64,000 nucleotides of DNA from contig JAGIBK010000002.1 of NCBI GenBank assembly GCA_017744355.1, positions 479,001-543,000 on the forward strand, written 5' to 3'. Position 1 is the stretch's first letter. Each line of letters starts with the position of its first letter. The notes beneath the pieces are model-generated. The model worked only from the letters and a program-made list of their open reading frames with translations, had not been told where the DNA came from and ran no database searches. Of the stretch, positions 54,230 to 62,426 are shown in pieces. The translations under genes and the position numbers were made by a program. The DNA is from a bacterium. GTDB taxonomy: Bacteria; Cyanobacteriota; Sericytochromatia; S15B-MN24; UBA4093.

Positions 54230-54892
54230 TTGAAGTTAGTCAAAACGCTGTTGCCCTTGTTCACGGTCTTGAGCCTCGCCCCCATCGCATCGGCCGCGCC
54301 TTCGGGCCCGGTTTCGAGCGGGGATGAGGCTCTTACCATCTTGATGGCCGGCAACAAGCGTTATCTTACAGAAACGTTCAGGCATTCCGGGCACGGGACG
54401 CAGCGCCGCGGCGAAATCGCCAAGGTCCAGCATCCCGTCGCGCTCGTGCTGGGGTGCGCTGATTCGAGAGTGCCGCCCGAGCTGGTCTTCGACCAAGGCT
54501 TGGGGGACCTCTTCACGGTGCGCGTGGCAGGTAACGTGGCGGATGCATCGGTGCTCGGCAGCATCGAGTACGCCGTGGGCCACCTCGACGTGCCGTTGGT
54601 GATGGTGCTCGGCCATGAGCATTGCGGAATGGTCGAGGCCACCCTCAAGGGAGGCCAGGCGGAGGGACACCTCCAGCATCTGGCGGAGGCGATCCGACCT
54701 GCCCTCGTGTCGGTCGACAAGCGAACAGGCGATGTCCTCGACGCTGCCGTCCGGGCAAACGTCCGGTATGTGGTGCAGCAGCTCAAGGTCTCGAAACCAC
54801 TCTTGGCAGACCGGATCAAGGCCGGGAAGCTCAAAGTGGTCGGCGCCCGCTACGACCTGGACACGGGGGAGGTGGAGTTGCTTTCTCCTTGA
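54230..54892 (+). CDS. Exported beta-class carbonic anhydrase
   Basis: A 220-residue beta-carbonic anhydrase. The zinc ligands are Cys76 (VLGCADSRVPPE, with Asp78 of the Asp-Arg dyad), His129 and Cys132 (VLGHEHCGM). A signal peptide at the N-terminus (LVKTLLPLFTVLSLAPIASA) predicts export, so CO2/bicarbonate would interconvert in the periplasm. It is followed 33 bases later by sbtA and sbtB genes. The TTG at 54230 (CGGAG nine bases upstream) is preferred because a -10-like TATATAAA lies upstream of it; an ATG at 54182 would give 16 more residues and has no ribosome-binding site. Confidence 0.87.
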   Translation: MKLVKTLLPLFTVLSLAPIASAAPSGPVSSGDEALTILMAGNKRYLTETFRHSGHGTQRRGEIAKVQHPVALVLGCADSRVPPELVFDQGLGDLFTVRVAGNVADASVLGSIEYAVGHLDVPLVMVLGHEHCGMVEATLKGGQAEGHLQHLAEAIRPALVSVDKRTGDVLDAAVRANVRYVVQQLKVSKPLLADRIKAGKLKVVGARYDLDTGEVELLSP

Positions 54893-54925
54893 AATTGGCA
54901 GAAATGGAAGGGAACCACATAGTCA

Positions 54926-55870
54926 ATGCATGATCCAATCATCCTATTCTTCATCTTCGGCCTCGTTGCCGGCCTGCTGCGCACGGAGTTGAAGCTCCCC
55001 TCGGCGATCTACGAGTTCGCGAGCATGCTCCTGCTGCTCTCCATCGGCCTCAGAGGCGGGGCCGAGCTCGCCAAGCTGCCGTTGCTCCACGTGCTGCCGC
55101 AGATGGTGGCCGTCGTGGCCATGGGCTGCGCCCTGCCGATGGTCGGTTTCCTCGTGCTGCGCTACCTGGGCCGCTTCAAGCGCGCGGATGCCGCCGCCAT
55201 CTCGGCCCACTACGGCTCGGTGAGCGTCGGGACCTTCGCCGTGGCCGTCGCCTACTTCGGGGCGCGCCACATCCCCTTCGAGGAGCACATTTCCCTCCTC
55301 TTGGTCCTGCTGGAAGTGCCCGCCATCCTGATGGGGATCCTCCTGGCGCGCGGCCTGTCCAAGGAGACGCGCTGGGGTCAGGTCTTGAACGAGGTGTTCC
55401 TCGGCAAGGGTATCGTGCTCTTGATCGGCGGCGTCCTCATCGGCTGGGCGGCCGGTACCGACGGGCTGGTGCCGATCAAGCCTATGTTCTTCGACCTGTT
55501 CAAAGGCTTCCTTGCCATCTTCCTGCTCGAGATGGGCTTGATCGCTTCGCGGCAGGTCGGGGCGCTGCGCCATCATGGCCTGTTCCTGCTCGGCTTCGGC
55601 GTGCTGATGCCGCTCTTCTCCGCCTTGGTGGGCACCGGGCTGGGGCTGGCACTGGGCTTCTCGGTCGGCGGCACCGCCATGCTGGCCACGCTCGCGGCGA
55701 GCGCTTCGTACATCGCCGTGCCGGCAGCCATGCGCATCTCGGTCCCCGAGGCCAATCCGACCCTGTCGCTGACCGCTTCGCTGGGGATCACCTTCCCGTT
55801 CAACATCCTGGCGGGCATTCCGCTGTATCACATGATCGCCGAGAAGGCGCACACGCTCATTGGAGGCTGA
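54926..55870 (+). CDS. sbtA: SbtA-type sodium-dependent bicarbonate transporter
   Basis: A 314-residue, about ten-helix inner-membrane protein of the SbtA (DUF897) family. FASMLLLLSIGLRGGAELAK (about 33-52), ISAHYGSVSVGTFAVAVAYF (about 91-110) and ASASYIAVPAAMRISVPEAN (about 256-275) match conserved segments, including the SHY/S-G motifs of the substrate site. Bicarbonate uptake would supply carboxylating enzymes. GGAAGGGAACC lies upstream of the ATG. It is followed by its usual PII-like regulator gene after 4 bases. Confidence 0.92.
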   Translation: MHDPIILFFIFGLVAGLLRTELKLPSAIYEFASMLLLLSIGLRGGAELAKLPLLHVLPQMVAVVAMGCALPMVGFLVLRYLGRFKRADAAAISAHYGSVSVGTFAVAVAYFGARHIPFEEHISLLLVLLEVPAILMGILLARGLSKETRWGQVLNEVFLGKGIVLLIGGVLIGWAAGTDGLVPIKPMFFDLFKGFLAIFLLEMGLIASRQVGALRHHGLFLLGFGVLMPLFSALVGTGLGLALGFSVGGTAMLATLAASASYIAVPAAMRISVPEANPTLSLTASLGITFPFNILAGIPLYHMIAEKAHTLIGG

Positions 55871-55874
55871 ACCA

Positions 55875-56177
55875 ATGAACCCTAACAGACGCAAGCTCCT
55901 GACCATCATCACCGAAGCCGTCCTCGAGGAGTCCCTGATCCGCGAGATCGTTCGCCTGGGGGCCCACGGCTACACCGTGACCGATGCCCGCGGCAAGGGC
56001 GATCGCGGCGTGCGTAGCGCCAGCTGGGAGGCCAGTAGCAACATCCGCATCGAGGTGGTCTGCACGGCCGAGATGGCCGAGGCGATCGGGGCGCTGCTCA
56101 AGAAGAACTACTACGAGAACTACGCCATGATCGTGTTCGTGACCGAGGTCGACGTCATGAGGCCCGAGAAGTTCTGA
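55875..56177 (+). CDS. sbtB: SbtB-type PII-like regulator
   Basis: A 100-residue PII-superfamily protein; its partner in cyanobacteria binds SbtA and adenine nucleotides to control bicarbonate uptake. The T-loop segment is ARGKGDRGVRSASWE (about 39-53), and the last strand has VFVTEVDVMRPEKF. The C-terminal CGxxGC redox loop seen in many cyanobacterial SbtB proteins is absent. GGAGG precedes the ATG at 55875. A terminator follows the stop. Confidence 0.9.
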   Translation: MNPNRRKLLTIITEAVLEESLIREIVRLGAHGYTVTDARGKGDRGVRSASWEASSNIRIEVVCTAEMAEAIGALLKKNYYENYAMIVFVTEVDVMRPEKF

Positions 56178-56188
56178 CGCTCGCAGCG

Positions 56189-56224
56189 CGAGGGGTGTGA
56201 ACGGTTCACCGTTCACACCCCTCG
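56189..56224. terminator. Bidirectional terminator between sbtB and the RNase D-like gene
   Basis: A perfect 16-bp stem, CGAGGGGTGTGAACGG (56189-56204) with 56209-56224, loop TTCA, followed by TTCGTTTTTG on the plus strand. The genes on both sides converge here. Confidence 0.88.
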
Positions 56225-56245
56225 TTCGTTTTTGCGGCTTTGGCC

Positions 56246-56869
56246 TTAGTGCTCGAACAGGTTCTCCCAGCCCTGGAGATCCAGCTGGATCAGGGTCGGC
56301 AGGTGCTGCATGCAGGCGAGCGCAAGGTCCATGCGGCCTTCGCGCACCAGCATGGCGTCCAGCTTTTCCTTGAGGGGGATCAGGTAGCGCACGTCGTTGG
56401 CCGAGTAGGCGAGCTGCGCGGGGCTGAGGTCGTCGGCGCCCCAGTAGCTGGTCTGGACGGACTTGTCCAGCTCGACGCCCAGGAGGTCCTTGGTCAGGTC
56501 CTTGAGGCCGTGCTTGCCCGAGAAGGTCCGGGCGATCTTGCTGGCGACCTTGGTGCAGTAGACGTGGGTGATCTTGGCCCCCAGGTGGTGCCGGAGCATG
56601 GCCAGGTCGAAGCGGGCGAAGTGGAAGAGCTTGAGCGGCCGCTCGGCTTCGAGCAGCTTGACCAGGAGGGGCATGTCGTAGGAGCTCACCTGGAGGACCG
56701 TGGTGAGGCCGTCCTCATTGCACAGCTGGATCAGGCAGAGCCGGTCGCGGTGGGGGTTGAGGCCGGTGGTTTCGGTGTCGGCGCAGAGGTAGGCGCTCTT
56801 GGCGTAGGCTTCGAAGAGCTCGGGGGTCAGATCCCCTTTGATGAGGTGGACGTCGGCGGGGGCTTTCAC
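56246..56869 (-). CDS. RNase D-like 3'-5' exonuclease
   Basis: A 207-residue DEDDy-type exonuclease domain alone: motif I ADTETTGLNPHRD (about 30-42), motif II HFARFDLAM (about 82-90), motif III YSANDVRYLIPL (about 154-165) with the tyrosine and last aspartate. It lacks the C-terminal HRDC domains of RNase D, like many short relatives in cyanobacteria and other phyla. Role: RNA 3' processing or decay. I start it at the GTG at 56869, six bases after AAGGAG; an upstream frame to 56974 is open but unsupported. Confidence 0.87.
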   Translation of the reverse strand: MKAPADVHLIKGDLTPELFEAYAKSAYLCADTETTGLNPHRDRLCLIQLCNEDGLTTVLQVSSYDMPLLVKLLEAERPLKLFHFARFDLAMLRHHLGAKITHVYCTKVASKIARTFSGKHGLKDLTKDLLGVELDKSVQTSYWGADDLSPAQLAYSANDVRYLIPLKEKLDAMLVREGRMDLALACMQHLPTLIQLDLQGWENLFEH

Positions 56870-56994
56870 GGGGTCTCCTTCGCGATCGGGTTGGGGGCTT
56901 GCTCCATGATAGCCCGTTTGCTCGCGAAACGTGAGCATCGGCACGCCGGGTACGCGACCTCCCTCACGGGCCACAGGTTGCTTGTTTGATAGGG

Positions 56995-57000
56995 TATAGT
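56995..57000 (+). promoter_or_regulatory. -10-like element upstream of the leader-bearing small proteins
   Basis: TATAGT at 56995-57000, 52 bases before the start at 57052. No matching consensus -35 was found. Confidence 0.35.
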
Positions 57001-57051
57001 AATCCCATCAGGGCCCGCCACGCGCAGGGCCGCTCATTGCCAGGAGGATCC

Positions 57052-57339
57052 ATGTCAGAAGCCGAGCCTATCGCTCCCCTCGATGCCCTCCAGGACGAGG
57101 AGCTGGACCAGGTTGCCGGCGGCACGACCCTTGCTGTTGCGCTCGATCCCGCCCAGTTCAAGCCCCCGGTGTCCGCGCCCACCGGCTTCGTGACGGCCCT
57201 GCCGCAGGCCCCGACGGTCTATACCCCCGTTCCTGTGGTGATTCCGGGGACCTTTGTCCAGGTGAGCCCGCCTTCCGGGCTTCCCAGCCAGTTGGGCCCC
57301 AGGCCGCTGCCGGGCACCCTACCGTTTGTCTGCGAGTGA
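57052..57339 (+). CDS. Small protein with a double-glycine-type leader, possible RiPP precursor 1
   Basis: A 95-residue protein with two parts. Residues 1-24 form an acidic leader-like segment ending DEELDQVAGG (Gly23-Gly24), the pattern of double-glycine leaders of bacteriocins and other ribosomal peptide precursors. Residues 25-95 are Pro/Val/Thr-rich without helices and end FVCE. AGGAGG precedes the ATG. The next gene, 54 bases downstream, has a similar leader; no maturase, protease-transporter or cyclase gene is in the window. An alternative is a small secreted or surface protein. Function not known. Confidence 0.6.
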   Translation: MSEAEPIAPLDALQDEELDQVAGGTTLAVALDPAQFKPPVSAPTGFVTALPQAPTVYTPVPVVIPGTFVQVSPPSGLPSQLGPRPLPGTLPFVCE

Positions 57340-57393
57340 GATGTCCTCGCGAGCATACGCGCACTTCGCAACCATCACAGAAAGGAACCCGCC

Positions 57394-57723
57394 TTGTCTC
57401 ACGATAACTTCGTCTTCCCGTCCCTCGAAGAAATGGAACTCACCGACGAGGAGCTGGATCTCGTCTCCGGCGCCGGCATCGATTTGGCCGCATTCGCCGG
57501 CATGGACCTGGAGACGGCCCTGCTATCCGTCCAGTCCCAGCGGGCCAAGTTGATCGATTCCCAGCTCCAGAGCTTGCAGGGTGCTGCTCAGAGCGGCAAC
57601 CAGATGGACATGCTCCGCCTCCAGTCGCTCACCAACAAGCGCAACGAGGCTTTCGACCTTATGACCAACTTCATCAAGAAGATGGCGGACAGCCGTAGCA
57701 GCATCCTCGGCAACATGCGCTGA
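57394..57723 (+). CDS. Small protein with a related leader, possible RiPP precursor or helical secreted subunit
   Basis: A 109-residue protein. The first about 28 residues end LTDEELDLVSGAG, clearly related to the DEELDQVAGG of the preceding gene. The remainder is alpha-helical and amphipathic (about 40-100) with no Cys and a C-terminus KKMADSRSSILGNMR. That helical tail faintly resembles type III secretion needle subunits (RNxx...KxxxD..SIxxNxR), but the similarity is by eye only. Start: TTG at 57394, seven bases after AAAGGA. It is probably cotranscribed with the upstream gene and ends at a strong terminator. Confidence 0.6.
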   Translation: MSHDNFVFPSLEEMELTDEELDLVSGAGIDLAAFAGMDLETALLSVQSQRAKLIDSQLQSLQGAAQSGNQMDMLRLQSLTNKRNEAFDLMTNFIKKMADSRSSILGNMR

Positions 57724-57777
57724 GCCCAAAAGCAAGTCCCCCCGGCGGATTCCGCCGGGGGGACTTGCGTTTTGGGC
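57724..57777. terminator. Bidirectional terminator between the small proteins and clpC
   Basis: An 18-bp perfect stem (57732-57749 with 57751-57768), extended by GCCCAAAA/TTTTGGGC outside a single bulge. It ends one base before the clpC stop on the other strand and provides T-runs both ways. Confidence 0.88.
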
Positions 57778-60225
57778 TTACGCCTCGGAACCGACCGGCT
57801 CCTTGGCCTCAGTGTGGGTGAAGACGACCTTCTCGCCGTTCCAGTCGGCGGTGATGACGCCGGACTTGGGCAGGGCACCGCCCAGGATCTCCTCGGCGAG
57901 GGGATCCTCGATCAGGCGCTGGATGCTGCGGCGCAAAGGACGCGCGCCGTAGCTCGGCGAGTAGCCCTCTTCGCACAGCTTGTCCTTGAGCGCGTCGGTG
58001 ACGTCGAGGTCGAACTCGTTCTCCTTCATGCGCTGGCGGACTTCCTTGAGCATGACGTGGACGATCTGGCCGATCTCTTCCTTGGTCAGCGGGTGGAAGA
58101 CGACGATCTCGTCGATGCGGTTGAGGAACTCGGGACGGAAGGCCTGCTTGAGCTCCTCCATCACGACGTCCTTCATCTTGCGATAGCGCCCGTCGTCGCC
58201 GCCGGTCTGGAAGCCCAGGCTGCCGCCCTTCTCCAGCGCGCGCGCACCGATGTTGGAGGTCAGGATGATGATGGTGTTCTTGAAGTCCACCACCCGGCCC
58301 TTGGCATCGGTCAAACGGCCGTCCTCCAGGATCTGGAGCAGGATGTTGAAGGCGTCGGGGTGAGCCTTCTCGACCTCGTCGAAGAGCACGACCGAGTAGG
58401 GCTTGCGGCGCACGGCCTCGGTCAGCTGACCGCCCTCGTTGTACCCGACGTAGCCGGGGGGCGAGCCGATCATCTTGGAGACCGCGTGCTTCTCCATGTA
58501 CTCGGACATGTCGACCCGGATGAGGTTCTCTTCCTGGCCGAAGAAGAAGCCCGCGAGCGCCTTGGCGAGCTCGGTCTTACCGACGCCCGTGGGGCCCGAG
58601 AAGATGAACGAGCCGATGGGACGCTTGGGGTTCTTGAGGCCGACGCGCGCACGGCGCACCGCCCGCGAGATCATGTGGATGGCGTCCTGCTGGCCGATGA
58701 CGCGCTCGTGGAGGACTTCCTCCATCTTGAGCAGCCGCTCGGTCTCGCCTTCGGTCATCTTGCTGACGGGGATGCCCGTCCAGCTGGCGACGATCTCGGC
58801 GATCTCCTCGGTGCCGACCGAGGGGGTCGCGCCCTGGCCCTTGTCGCTGCGCCAGTCGGCTGCGATCTCGCGGATCTTCTCGCGGACCGCCTGCTCCTGG
58901 TCGCGGAGCTGGGAGGCCTTCTCGAACTCCTGAGCCCGGATTGCGGCTTCCTTCTCCTTGGTGAACTGGCGAAGCTCCTTCTCGAGCTCCTTGGCCGCGG
59001 GGGGCAGGCTGCTCGAGCGCAGGCGCACGCGGCTCGCGGCCTCGTCCATCAGGTCGATGGCCTTGTCCGGCAGGAACCGATCCGAGATGTAGCGATCCGA
59101 GAACTTCGCGGCCGAGACCAGCGCGTCGTCGGTGATCTGGAGGCGGTGGTGTGCCTCGTAGCGCTCGCGCAGGCCGCGCAGGATCTCGATGGTCTCGTCG
59201 ACCGAGGGCTCACCGACCATGACCGGCTGGAAGCGGCGCTCGAGGGCCGCGTCGCGCTCGATGTGCTTGCGGTACTCGTCGAGGGTGGTCGCGCCGATGC
59301 ACTGCAGCTCGCCGCGGGCGAGCGCGGGCTTGAGGATGTTGGCGGCGTCCACCGCCCCCTCGGCCGCACCGGCGCCGATCAGGGTGTGCAGCTCATCGAT
59401 GACCAGGATGATGTTCTGGGCGCTGCGGATCTCTTCCATGATCTTCTTGAGGCGCTCTTCGAACTCGCCGCGGTACTTGGTGCCCGCGACCAGCGACCCG
59501 ATGTCGAGGGTCACGACGCGCTTCTCGGCCAGGATCTCGGGGACCTCGCTGTTGGCGATGCGAAGGGCCAGGCCCTCGGCGATGGCGGTCTTACCGACGC
59601 CAGGCTCGCCGATGAGCACCGGGTTGTTCTTGGTGCGGCGGCCCAGGATCTGGATGACGCGCTCGATTTCCTTCTCGCGGCCGACGACCGGGTCGAGGCG
59701 GTGCTCTTCGGCCATCTGGGTGAGGTTGGAGCCGAACTCGTCGAGGGTGGGCGTCTTGGAACGGTGTTGGCCGGTGCCGGGGGTCGCGGCGCTCTCGCCG
59801 AGCATGCGGATGACGTTGGAGCGGACGCGCGAAAGGTCGACGCCCAGGTTCTCCAGGACGCGGACGGCCACGCCCTCGCCCTCGCGGATCAGGCCCAAGA
59901 GCAGGTGCTCGGTACCGATGTAGTTGTGGCCGAGCTGGCGGGCTTCATCCCAGGAGAGCTCGAGGACGCGCTTGGCGCGGGGGGTGAAGGGGATCTCCAC
60001 CGCCACGAAGCCGGAGCCGCGGCCGATGATCTTCTCGACCTCGATCCGCGCGTCCTTCAGGCTGACGCCCATGCTCTTGAGGGTCTTGGCGGCCACCCCG
60101 GTGCCCTCGCCAATCAACCCAAGAAGGATTTGCTCGGTGCCGACGAAGTTGTGACCCAGGCGCCGGGCTTCTTCCTGCGCCAGCATGATCACCTTGATGG
60201 CTTTCTCAGTAAATCTTTCGAACAT
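57778..60225 (-). CDS. clpC: ATP-dependent Clp protease ATPase subunit ClpC
   Basis: An 815-residue class I AAA+ unfoldase. Two N-terminal Clp_N repeats (about 1-145) start with [20 protein letters not shown]. The D1 Walker A is [13 protein letters not shown] (about 206), followed by a UVR/middle region ([17 protein letters not shown], about 420) and D2 Walker [14 protein letters not shown] (about 545). The LGF loop used to dock ClpP is present (GSLGFQTGG, about 675). No mcsA/mcsB or ctsR gene is adjacent; an HspR-like regulator gene lies directly upstream. GAAGAAGGTG precedes the ATG. Confidence 0.95.
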   Translation of the reverse strand: MFERFTEKAIKVIMLAQEEARRLGHNFVGTEQILLGLIGEGTGVAAKTLKSMGVSLKDARIEVEKIIGRGSGFVAVEIPFTPRAKRVLELSWDEARQLGHNYIGTEHLLLGLIREGEGVAVRVLENLGVDLSRVRSNVIRMLGESAATPGTGQHRSKTPTLDEFGSNLTQMAEEHRLDPVVGREKEIERVIQILGRRTKNNPVLIGEPGVGKTAIAEGLALRIANSEVPEILAEKRVVTLDIGSLVAGTKYRGEFEERLKKIMEEIRSAQNIILVIDELHTLIGAGAAEGAVDAANILKPALARGELQCIGATTLDEYRKHIERDAALERRFQPVMVGEPSVDETIEILRGLRERYEAHHRLQITDDALVSAAKFSDRYISDRFLPDKAIDLMDEAASRVRLRSSSLPPAAKELEKELRQFTKEKEAAIRAQEFEKASQLRDQEQAVREKIREIAADWRSDKGQGATPSVGTEEIAEIVASWTGIPVSKMTEGETERLLKMEEVLHERVIGQQDAIHMISRAVRRARVGLKNPKRPIGSFIFSGPTGVGKTELAKALAGFFFGQEENLIRVDMSEYMEKHAVSKMIGSPPGYVGYNEGGQLTEAVRRKPYSVVLFDEVEKAHPDAFNILLQILEDGRLTDAKGRVVDFKNTIIILTSNIGARALEKGGSLGFQTGGDDGRYRKMKDVVMEELKQAFRPEFLNRIDEIVVFHPLTKEEIGQIVHVMLKEVRQRMKENEFDLDVTDALKDKLCEEGYSPSYGARPLRRSIQRLIEDPLAEEILGGALPKSGVITADWNGEKVVFTHTEAKEPVGSEA

Positions 60226-60268
60226 TTCGCACCTTCTTCAATCCTAACTTGGTGTCGGGTTTGGTGGC

Positions 60269-60297
60269 ATCTTACCACAGCCGATGACACCCGCCAA
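60269..60297 (-). promoter_or_regulatory. Predicted clpC promoter
   Basis: On the minus strand TTGGCG (60297-60292), 17-base spacer, TAAGAT (60274-60269). It would start transcription about 35-40 bases before the clpC ATG. About 30-55 bases further upstream lies GTGACAA (60327-60333) ... TTGACAC (60347-60353), an inverted repeat matching at six of seven positions. Confidence 0.5.
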
Positions 60298-60373
60298 TGC
60301 GCTACGGAAAGCGAAAAAACGCAGTCGTGACAACTCTTTCAGGCTTTTGACACGGGCCGAACCGGCGACTCGG

Positions 60374-60763
60374 CTACTCCCCAAGGTGATCCTTGAGCTT
60401 GGCCTTGATCGAGCGGATTTCGTGCTCGCGCCCTTTCTTTAGCTGCTCCAGCTCCCCAATTCGTTGCTTGATCTCTGCAATCTCTGCCTCCTTTTGCGCT
60501 TTGAGCTGATCCAGGTCGTTTTGCAACCGGATGATCCGCTCGACCCCCGCGAGGTTGATTCCGAGCTCCTGCGTCAACTTCTGGATGTAGATCAGGCGCT
60601 CGATATCAGCTTCGGAGTACAGGCGATTCTTCCCCTGGCGCTTGGGGCTCACGAGCCCCCGCCGCTCGTAAAGGCGGAGCGTCTGGGGATGCATCTTCAC
60701 CAACTCCGCGGCCACGCTGATGATGTAGAGTGGCCGGTCTTTCGATGAATGCTCGTAGCCCAC
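60374..60763 (-). CDS. hspR: HspR-like MerR family regulator
   Basis: A 129-residue MerR-family protein of the HspR type. The winged helix-turn-helix is at about residues 13-80 ([40 protein letters not shown]) and a coiled coil of about 45 residues follows. HspR represses chaperone and protease genes; here it lies upstream of clpC in the same direction, with a separate clpC promoter in between. I did not find the classic CTTGAGT-N7-ACTCAAG repeat in the gaps. GAAGGAGG precedes the ATG. Confidence 0.85.
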   Translation of the reverse strand: MGYEHSSKDRPLYIISVAAELVKMHPQTLRLYERRGLVSPKRQGKNRLYSEADIERLIYIQKLTQELGINLAGVERIIRLQNDLDQLKAQKEAEIAEIKQRIGELEQLKKGREHEIRSIKAKLKDHLGE

Positions 60764-60820
60764 ATCGGTCCTCCTTCAGAATCGAGATCTCTATTCCCGG
60801 AGAGAAGACTTGCCTAACCC

Positions 60821-60826
60821 ATTATA
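60821..60826 (-). promoter_or_regulatory. -10 element of the hspR promoter
   Basis: TATAAT on the minus strand (60826-60821), about 58 bases before the hspR ATG. The candidate -35 (TTCCAT, spacer 19) is weak. Confidence 0.45.
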
Positions 60827-60947
60827 AAGACGCTTGCGGTTTGGCATGGAATGTTATGTTAACACACGGGGCCATGAGCCGCCTTCCCCGCCCCCGAGCA
60901 GGCGGTGCCCTTGCGCACGCGCCGTCGGAGACGGGGAATTGGAGGGC

Positions 60948-62351
60948 TTAGTATTTAGTGCGGACGGTATAGGTCACCTTCGTGACGGAGCGAGCAGGGA
61001 CCTGCACGCCGAACTCGACGGTGCCTGCGTCGAGCTTCGAGTAGCCCTGGGAGGCCTGGGTGATGGTCCAGTCGCCGCCGAGCTTCTCGGTGGCGAGGAT
61101 CGTCACGGGCTGGTCCTTGCGGTTGCGCAGCTCGATCTCGTAGCTGGACTCGACCAGGCGATCGCCCAGGACCTTGTAGCTGGTCTGCTTGCGCTCGCCC
61201 ACCAGGTCGAAGGCCTGTCCCGCCTTGAACTTGAGCTTCTCGTCGCGCGGGGTGTGGTCGATGCTATCCTCGCCCACGAACTGCAGGCGCTTGTCCGCGT
61301 CCTGCTGGTAGATGCGCACGACGCCCTTGGGCAGGGGCATGCCCAGCTTGTCCTGCTTGCTGTTGGTCATCTCCAGGTAGACGTTGACCTTCTGGCTGGT
61401 GCGATCGCGGGTCTGAATCCAGATGGGGGCCGAGGGGGCCTCGAACCGGTAGACCTTGCGGGTGGGGATATCGGCCGCCGAGAGCAGGCTGACCTGCTTG
61501 GTCTGGCGGTCCTTGAGGGTGGTTGCGCGGTTGAGCTGGTAGGAGTGGTACTCGAAGAGGGCACGCTCGGCGAATTGGTCGCTCGGGGCCTCGGCCTTCA
61601 TGGCCCGCATGCGGTCTTCCATGTAGGTGGGCTGGGGCCGGACGCGGTTCACGTCGCCCGCCACCAGGGTGAGCTTGGCGTTGTCGTAGGAGGCGCCGCT
61701 CTGGTTGTCCAGGGTGACCCAGCCGTTCAGGTTCGACTTGCCCTGGTCCTCGGAAACCACCAGCACGTAGTCGCTGCGCCACGAGAGGCCGCGGGTCAGG
61801 TACGAGGTCTCGGTCTGCTGCTCGCCCGTGGCCCGGTCGTTCTGCAGCAGCCACTTGAGGGTGGGACGCGCGACCAGGTTGGCGGGCACCTGGGGCAGGA
61901 CGACCTTGCCGGGCGGCTGGAGGTAGATCTTGTCGCCGATGCGGTAGATCTGACCGTCGTTGGTGCTGAGGAGAGTCGCCTTGCTCACGGTGTTGTCGGC
62001 GTGGATCTCGACGTCCTTGCCGATGTACTTCTCGAGCAGCTTGTCGGGGGTGAGCAGGTCGTACTCGTAGTTCTGCTCCAGGACCTTGAGGTCCTGCGGG
62101 GCGCTGAGCGAGCGCAGGGAGACGGTCGTCGGGTCGATGCCCGAGGCCACGTCCGCATACTGCAGCTCGCGCTGGCCCTTTTCGAGCTTGATGGTGCGCA
62201 CTTCGCGCACCAGGCCCAGGTTGTCGTTGTAGACGGTCAGGGCTACCTCTTTGCGGTCCTGTACGGTGCTCTCCTCGGCCCAGGCGGGGGCGGCGGCGCC
62301 CACCACCAGGGAGAGTGCGAGCAGGCCTTTGGTCAGTTTCGAATTCGTCAT
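60948..62351 (-). CDS. DUF4139 domain protein, exported
   Basis: A 467-residue protein with a signal peptide (LLALSLVVGAAAPAWAEE). It is built like DUF4139/MuiA-type proteins: an N-terminal beta domain (about 35-165; LTVYNDNLGLVREVRTIKL) and the DUF4139 domain (about 185-467; YLTRGLSWRSDYVLV, GWVTLDNQSGASYDNAKLTL, SYEIELRNRK, KVTYTVRTKY). It is mainly beta and has no known enzymatic site. GGAGGTAATCACCG precedes the ATG. It is the last gene before the hspR promoter region. Confidence 0.9.
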   Translation of the reverse strand: MTNSKLTKGLLALSLVVGAAAPAWAEESTVQDRKEVALTVYNDNLGLVREVRTIKLEKGQRELQYADVASGIDPTTVSLRSLSAPQDLKVLEQNYEYDLLTPDKLLEKYIGKDVEIHADNTVSKATLLSTNDGQIYRIGDKIYLQPPGKVVLPQVPANLVARPTLKWLLQNDRATGEQQTETSYLTRGLSWRSDYVLVVSEDQGKSNLNGWVTLDNQSGASYDNAKLTLVAGDVNRVRPQPTYMEDRMRAMKAEAPSDQFAERALFEYHSYQLNRATTLKDRQTKQVSLLSAADIPTRKVYRFEAPSAPIWIQTRDRTSQKVNVYLEMTNSKQDKLGMPLPKGVVRIYQQDADKRLQFVGEDSIDHTPRDEKLKFKAGQAFDLVGERKQTSYKVLGDRLVESSYEIELRNRKDQPVTILATEKLGGDWTITQASQGYSKLDAGTVEFGVQVPARSVTKVTYTVRTKY

Positions 62352-62382
62352 CGGTGATTACCTCCAAGCAACCGACGAAAGA

Positions 62383-62411
62383 GGCGGCCCGAAGGTTCCC
62401 TCCGGGCCGCC
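62383..62411 (-). terminator. Terminator between the TPR gene and the DUF4139 gene
   Basis: GGCGGCCCG (62383-62391) pairs with CGGGCCGCC (62403-62411); on the minus strand it is followed by CTCTTTC. Confidence 0.6.
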
Positions 62412-62426
62412 ATATCGCTTGCTTTT

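Noticed and set aside
57772..60330. An 852-codon plus-strand frame opposite clpC
   Set aside because: No start site, no domain and composition typical of antisense of a GC-rich gene; clpC is certain.
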